NCBI GenBank assembly: GCA_003427395.1
Contig: BFEA01000275.1
Coordinates: forward strand, 510,788 to 533,884
DNA length: 23,097 nucleotides
Reading direction: 5' to 3'
Source: Chara braunii
Lineage: Eukaryota > Streptophyta > Charophyceae > Charales > Characeae
The position numbers and the translations under genes are program-made. Below are positions 18,716-23,097 of this stretch, one piece after another (positions within the stretch are counted from its first letter, which is position 1; each line of letters opens with the position of its first letter). Below the pieces are notes generated by a model. That model was not told the origin of the DNA and searched no databases. It worked only from the letters and a program-made list of their open reading frames with translations.

Positions 18716-18919
18716 CTACCGTCTCTCCCAAACATAACGCATATGCGTTGTAAACGAATACAACGCATAGGTTGTTTTCTATTCAAACACAACGCAAACG
18801 AGTTCTATTCGAACAGCCTTTGTTTTCGAATACAACGCATATCCGTTCTATTCGAATCGTCGATTTTTTCAAAAACTCGGATACTACGCATGTGCGTTAT
18901 GTTCGGGGGAAGACAGTAG
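18716..18919. mobile_element. MITE-like element, copy 1 (204 bp)
   Basis: The terminal arms are 18716-18747 and 18887-18919. They are inverted copies of each other with a few mismatches and share the CTAC-GTCT...AACATAACGCA core with the element at 19171-19281. The interior holds internal repeats built on ACAACGCATA and TTCTATTCGAA. It has no coding capacity. Target-site duplications are not clear. Confidence 0.6.
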
Positions 18920-19170
18920 TCCGTTCTATACGTCAAAAAAAAAGGGAAGAAAGTCCACCTCCTTGGTTTCTGCTAGGGGCAAAGGCATTAGCACCACTGT
19001 AGAAATACTGTATGTATGTGACACGACGAATCGAAAAAGACGAGTTGCCGAAGATGGGGACACAGGAGGGGGCGAAGGAAGCATTTCACGAGGGATGCAT
19101 CAAGGAAGTCGGGACGGGCCAAGAGAACAGAGACGCTGCAGGCGATGCAGTCGGGGAGGTTGGAAGGCGA

Positions 19171-19281
19171 CTACCGTCTTCCCCCGAACACAACGCACCC
19201 TCATCTTGGCTGTACCGGGCCGGAAATATAGCTTGCATACGTTCAATTTCAGGGTGCGTTATGTTCGGGGGAAGACGGTAG
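19171..19281. mobile_element. MITE-like element, copy 2 (111-bp hairpin)
   Basis: The 31-base arms 19171-19201 and 19251-19281 are inverted repeats matching at 30 of 31 positions, around a 49-base loop. They begin CTACCGTCTTCCCCCGAACA. The arms match those of the longer element at 18716-18919, so this is a family of short terminal-inverted-repeat elements rather than an isolated palindrome. Confidence 0.75.
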
Positions 19282-19299
19282 GTGACTCGTCGGGGAAGG

Positions 19300-20280
19300 C
19301 GTAGGGAATGATGAGGACGACGAGGATGACAGCGCAGAGCATTGGCAGAGGTCCTGGGAATGAAGGGAGCGGAGAGGATGGGGAGGCGATTCATCTGGGA
19401 GAATTTGGGGGAGAATGGGCGGACAATTAAAGGCATGAAGAGGAGGACGAGGTGGCATATCGGAAAACATCGGGACGATAGACGATAAGTAGAGCATTGG
19501 TTGGGGGAGAACGAGGAAGTCAGGGGCAAGCGACGCATGGGGGGAGGTTTAGGTTATGTCACGTTCCATGATTTAATTCAATAGAAAAAGGACGACTTCC
19601 AAACGCTGAAAAAAAAAAGACTCCATATTCATTATGAAGAACTGTTACTGAGGAAGACTCCATATTCATTATGAAGAACTGTTACTGACGAGGGAACTCA
19701 AGAAGAACCGCTGTCATGATTTGCTCAGTGCGGAACTTTCACTCTATTGAATATACAAGGGACTGAAGTAGTACTTGCTGTGGCTCAGTCTATAAGAACC
19801 TAACACCTACTCCAGGCTCCTACTCAGGTGGAGTAAGGGGGGGGGAAGTCACCTGTATGAAGCCACTCGATACTTCCAGGCCGAAGGGAACACTTAAGAG
19901 CATGAGCCTCCAGGCACGAAATGCAGCAATTCGGACCGAGGCGACGCAGGGGGGACAGTTGGGGGACCACGTGACGGAGAAGAGGAGAGCGCAGAGCATT
20001 GTAAGGAGGAAAAGTGGGTCGTCAGGATAGGGAGGGTCGGGGGGATTGGGAGGGATAAGGGTATAGACAAGAGGACGAGGCAACGCATCGGGGGAGGTCT
20101 GGGGGACGATAGGGACGAGGGCAAGACGGCAGAAGCATATGGACAGAAGAGGGGAGGAAGGGCATGGAGAGGAGGGCGGAACGACTCACTGGGGGAGGTC
20201 GGAGGGACTTCTGGGTGGGGGAGGGGGAGGGAGGGAGGAGGGGAGGGGAGAGGAGAAGGTGCAAGTTTGATCAGGAGCTC
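19300..20280 (+). repeat. Purine-rich tract with a recurring GGGGGAGGT motif
   Basis: Most of this stretch is strongly G/A-rich on the plus strand. Related blocks recur: GCGCAGAGCATTG (about 19333 and 19989), ACGCATGGGGGGAGGT (about 19535), ACGCATCGGGGGAGGTC (about 20084) and ACTCACTGGGGGAGGTC (about 20184). It looks like a decayed tandem array. About 19555-19850 interrupts it with ordinary AT-rich sequence. The long frames it leaves open on both strands have low-complexity translations and are not genes. Confidence 0.6.
19619..19689 (+). repeat. 37-bp tandem duplication
   Basis: Units at 19619 and 19656 both read GACTCCATATTCATTATGAA and continue through GAACTGTTACTGA. They are essentially identical, so the duplication is recent. 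Confidence 0.95.
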
Positions 20281-21240
20281 AGGTGATGAGGTCGCCGAGA
20301 TCACAGCAATGCATTAAACGACTTCCCCTCCGCGATCCTTCTTTCTCATGGCCCGTTTTTTCCGTCCCCTGCCACAGTACCCCCGTGCGTCGCCTTGCTT
20401 TCCCTCTCCTCCTAATTTGGCGCCCCCACTATGATCTTTTGATTAGGAAGACGGCGCACAATGGAACATAGGAGGGGAATTAAGACGACCAAAAGGGGGC
20501 AGGGGGGGGGGGGAGGAAGGGGCGATGCATCGAAGAAAGCTGCGGGAACGAAACGGAGGGGGCGGCGCAATGCAAGCGGGACGAGGAAGGCGGCCAAGCT
20601 GGGAGCCGAGCGGGGCGGAGAGGGAGGAGGAGAGAAACCACGCGGAGATTAACGCGCAAGTGCGTACTAAAGGGCGGAAAGACGTAGCGCATATGTTTGC
20701 CCGATCCTCCTCTTTTCTGTGAGCGACGTGGAAACAGAATCTCCAGTGGTTGCTTATTTACTTTTCAAATCCTAAGAGTAATCAATAATTTAAAAAAAAA
20801 ACAATTTGTCTCCATCTGCATCCACTTACGCATGACATCAAGACTTCAACGTTTTTGTGACGAGGCACAGTGTCCTCTGTCTGCCCACATTCAGTGGGTT
20901 CAGCATCTTCCCTACGCAATCATTTCATCACCATCACGTTACTTAACACTCTGAGGAACAACAACAACACCTCCCTCCCTACACAACGGTATTATACACG
21001 CCCTATCATAGCACGTAGCGGCGGGTGCGAGAGAGATCAAACACAGAAGAAGAGAAGTACTAGGGACAACCAACGGAACAATACAATAGGCAAATTGAGA
21101 TAAAGCTGGAGCAAGAGAAAGAGCACCACAAGGAGGAAATCTGCGAATGACGACACCAGCGAAACCAGCAACAAACGACGATGATAAGCATAACATCAAC
21201 ATGAGGAAGAAAGAATGAACGCTCCAATTCGGGTTCAATG
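20281..21240. other. Gene-less stretch inside the putative first intron
   Basis: The region has a purine-rich part (20470-20660, including a G run near 20503) followed by ordinary sequence. The only long frames are low-complexity or continue the exon at 21280 past its donor with no domain signal. I see no RNA gene. Confidence 0.45.
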
Positions 21241-21279
21241 GTAAATTGGCGAAACTGAGGACGCCGACAGCTCTCGTAC

Positions 21280-21874
21280 CCGCTTTGGGAAACAGCGATT
21301 CCAAATTCGATGTCCAATCCGAGGTGGAAGTCCGCTCCTTCTCGCTCTCCTGGCGCTGCTGCCCCTGCTCTTCAACCGCCGCCGCTACCTTCTCCAATGT
21401 AGTAGTGGATGGTTCCGCCACCCCAGTCACGGCCGTAGTCACGTCCCGCTCCTCCGCCGCTTTCTGCGCCGTCGCCAAATCCCCCCGTTCCTCCGCCGCT
21501 TTCTGCGCCGTCGCTAAATCCCCCCGCTCCTCTGCCGCCGTCCGCGTCGTGGCCAATTCCCGCTCTGCAGCCGCTTGCGGCAATTGTGACTTCACCGGCC
21601 CCTCCTGGGCGGTCGTCGTCACGCCATCCGCAGCTGGGTCTGCCGGCGCTGCACCTGCTGCTGCCACGTCTTCCAAAGCACTCTTCGCGCCCAAGCCCTG
21701 CTTCGCTACAGAAGTCTTCACGCCGATCGGAGCTCGCTTTCTCCTCCATCTAATTGCGGCCGCAGCGGCGACCAGGAGAGAAAGGCAGGCGATTGACACG
21801 TGGACAGGCACAAAAGGCCATACCACCGCCACGAGCACAACCACGACCACCATGGGAGCGAGAGCCATCGCCAT
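21280..21874 (-). CDS. Candidate first exon: hydrophobic anchor plus Ala/Glu-rich coiled coil
   Basis: The first ATG of a long open frame (21874-21872) has a purine at -3 and G at +4. The 198 codons encode two adjacent hydrophobic stretches (residues 8-22 and 24-41), then Arg-Trp-Arg-Arg-Lys-Arg (42-47). This looks like an N-terminal membrane anchor. An Ala/Pro linker follows, then a charged Ala/Glu/Arg/Lys segment (about 100-147) likely to be a coiled coil, and a Ser/Glu-rich tail. Downstream of a GTACGA donor at 21279 the frame loses coding character. The exon ends with one spare base (G), which fits the two-base start of the CBM48 exon at 14351 and gives Gly199. It could instead be the start of an unrelated gene, because a 6.9-kb intron is required and one-in-three phase agreement is weak evidence. 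The opposite strand is also open here because of base composition, but it lacks these features. Confidence 0.5.
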
Positions 21875-21988
21875 CTCGGCTTGTCTGTTCTGACAAACGC
21901 TGCTCTGCCCCTGCAGAAATGCAACCTTTCGGAGATCACTATCACTATACACGCAGGCGCCAAGTTAAAGCATGCTAGACGTACAGGA

Positions 21989-21996
21989 CATATATG
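21989..21996 (-). promoter_or_regulatory. TATA-like element upstream of the candidate first exon
   Basis: CATATATG on the minus strand lies 115-122 bases before the ATG at 21874. A start site about 30 bases downstream would leave a 5' UTR of roughly 85 bases. The motif is short and could be chance. A CATTTCTGCAG acceptor-like site closer to the ATG could instead mark an upstream 5' UTR exon. Confidence 0.25.
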
Positions 21997-22830
21997 AGCG
22001 CGCGGCAAATCAATTGTGAGGATGTCGACAAAGCGGAGCAAACGAGGAGAACGCCGATTGACGGTGCGCACGTCGCGCACCAAAGCATTTTTCTGTGCGG
22101 GGGTGCGCAATCGGCATTCCCGCCTGCGTATGTGGAGCGGAAGCCTTTAATGTGGAGAGTACCACTAGCGATCTCACGGAATAGGGCCTGATCCGACAGT
22201 CTTTGTTTCCTCTTCGCTAGTGGGACCGTGCTCTTTTTTACCAAAAAGTGGGGCCTCAGGGCAAACTCAGGGCATACTCATTGACTTACCGTGAGGGCAC
22301 GGGTGCGCAGCCCGTAGTTTGTTTCGTTTTGGCTGTGGCGAGGCCCTGTGTGTGTGTATGCGTGTGTGTGGGCAAACTCAGGGCATACTCACACGGGGAC
22401 CTATATTCCCAAGATCCCAAAGAAAAAGGGGTCAGCGGCCTGGGAAGCCGCGGGGCAAGGGATTTTGCAAATGCCCTATTTCATTTTTCGCATTTTCTTC
22501 GAAATTCGCAAAAATTGCAAAATTGCACAATTTGTGGATGGAGCCAAGTACCAAATCCCCCATTTCTCCAGACGGCTGCGACCTGGTTCCCATCTGAAAA
22601 GGTACAGCAATGTGACGTGAACCATGCCCAAAACCTCAAATTCACAGCCCGTCAGGGGTGCGTTTTATGCCCCTGAGACATTTTTCGTTTTATACCGGGG
22701 CCCATTGGTCGTTCAAAGGCTGGTAAAATGAATGGCACTGGCATTTGGGGGGGGCCGGCAGTTCAAGCAAAACCAGGACAGGTAGCTGTCCGTGGCGTTT
22801 TCCTGGGAACCCCGCAGTCCAAAAAAAATT
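21997..22830. other. Upstream region of the gene, no coding feature
   Basis: No recognisable gene. A 22-bp sequence GGGCAAACTCAGGGCATACT plus CA occurs at 22259-22280 and again at 22370-22391. A short GT-rich run precedes the second copy. An AT-rich AAAATTGCAAAATTGCAC stretch lies near 22510. Confidence 0.5.
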
Positions 22831-23010
22831 GAAACGGTGTGCAGGCCGCAGGGCCCTGAAATTCGAATCTGAAACGGTGGACCCAGGCCTGAAACGGCGT
22901 GCGGGCCGCAGGGCCTTGAAATTCGAATCTGAAACGGTGGACCCAGGCCTGAAACGGCGTGCGGGCCGCAGGGCCTTGAAATTCGAATCTGAAACGGTGT
23001 GGACCCCGGT
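22831..23010. repeat. 60-bp minisatellite, about three copies
   Basis: Units start at 22831, 22891 and 22951 with GAAACGGYGTGCRGGCCGCA. The first two are full length, and the third diverges over its last bases. Because 60 is a multiple of three, the minus strand has an open frame with a 20-residue period. It has no ATG or domain that supports a gene. Confidence 0.93.
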
Positions 23011-23039
23011 TATCTGCGTGCCATCTGGATTTGTTCCGC

Positions 23040-23044
<5 letters not shown>

Positions 23045-23097
<53 letters not shown>
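23045..23097. repeat. (CT)n microsatellite at the window edge
   Basis: A CT dinucleotide run extends to the last base of the window. It mirrors the (GA)n at base 1 and suggests that the sequence ends where assembly failed in a simple repeat. Confidence 0.97.

Larger units (their letters stand above)
14352..21279 (-). other. Putative 6.9-kb first intron, otherwise intergenic
   Basis: If the exon at 21280-21874 joins the CBM48 exon, this is a phase-1 GT-AG intron. It holds the 79-bp duplication, a (CA)n array, a 47-bp duplication, an inverted repeat, minisatellites, two MITE-like elements and a purine-rich tract. A short coding-like stretch near 16962-17110 on the plus strand is unexplained. 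No intermediate exon was recognised on the minus strand, but a small one could be hidden. Confidence 0.4.

Noticed and set aside
19086-20304. Proline/serine-rich minus-strand frames
   Set aside because: They are translations of the purine-rich repeat tract and are low-complexity in all frames.
21246-21893. A 215-codon plus-strand frame opposite the candidate first exon
   Set aside because: The Ser/Ala/Val-rich translation has no domain. The minus strand instead gives an anchor, a charged coiled coil and a usable donor. I keep some doubt because both strands are open.

Overview
This window is eukaryotic nuclear DNA. It has a multi-exon gene with GT-AG introns, long (GA)n, (CA)n and (CT)n microsatellites, many small tandem duplications, and remnants of LINE-, SINE- and MITE-type elements. 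A cobalamin-dependent methionine synthase together with a plant/AMPK-type CBM48 domain in a repeat-rich, long-intron genome suggests a streptophyte alga such as a Chara-like charophyte. That assignment is inference; nothing in the window proves the species. The window starts in (GA)n and ends in (CT)n, so both ends look like assembly breaks at microsatellites.

The one gene I can support lies on the minus strand and fills most of the window. Its certain part is a complete B12-dependent methionine synthase (METH). The exons, in transcript order, are 12664-11791, 10427-10245, 8208-7903 and 7337-4869. They join in one frame through GT-AG introns and end at a TGA at 4871-4869. The homocysteine, folate, cobalamin and AdoMet/reactivation modules are all present with their key residues. 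The unexpected part is the 5' end. The exon that carries the start of the homocysteine domain begins at a strong splice acceptor and first encodes the C-terminal strand of a CBM48 (AMPK-beta-type glycogen-binding) domain. The rest of that CBM48 domain is an exon 1.5 kb upstream (14351-14192), and its phase fits exactly. The gene therefore encodes a CBM48-MetH fusion. A further upstream exon (21874-21280) encodes a hydrophobic anchor and an Ala/Glu-rich coiled coil. It is also phase-compatible across a 6.9-kb intron and is my best candidate for the N-terminus. The full six-exon model gives 4587 nt including the stop, or 1528 residues. Residue numbers below use this model.

Layout: 1-2060 holds (GA)n and a decayed LINE (reverse transcriptase C-terminus plus zinc-binding region, plus strand). 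From 2060 to 4850 is gene-poor DNA with tandem duplications and a CA/GA microsatellite. From 4851 to 14351 are the CBM48-METH exons, with introns carrying minisatellites and a tRNA-like SINE fragment. From 14352 to 21279 is probable intron or intergenic DNA with a MITE pair, minisatellites and a purine-rich tract. At 21280-21874 is the candidate first exon, with a TATA-like site just upstream of it. From 21997 to 23097 is upstream DNA with direct repeats, a 60-bp minisatellite and (CT)n. I saw no tRNA, rRNA, CRISPR array or second intact protein gene.
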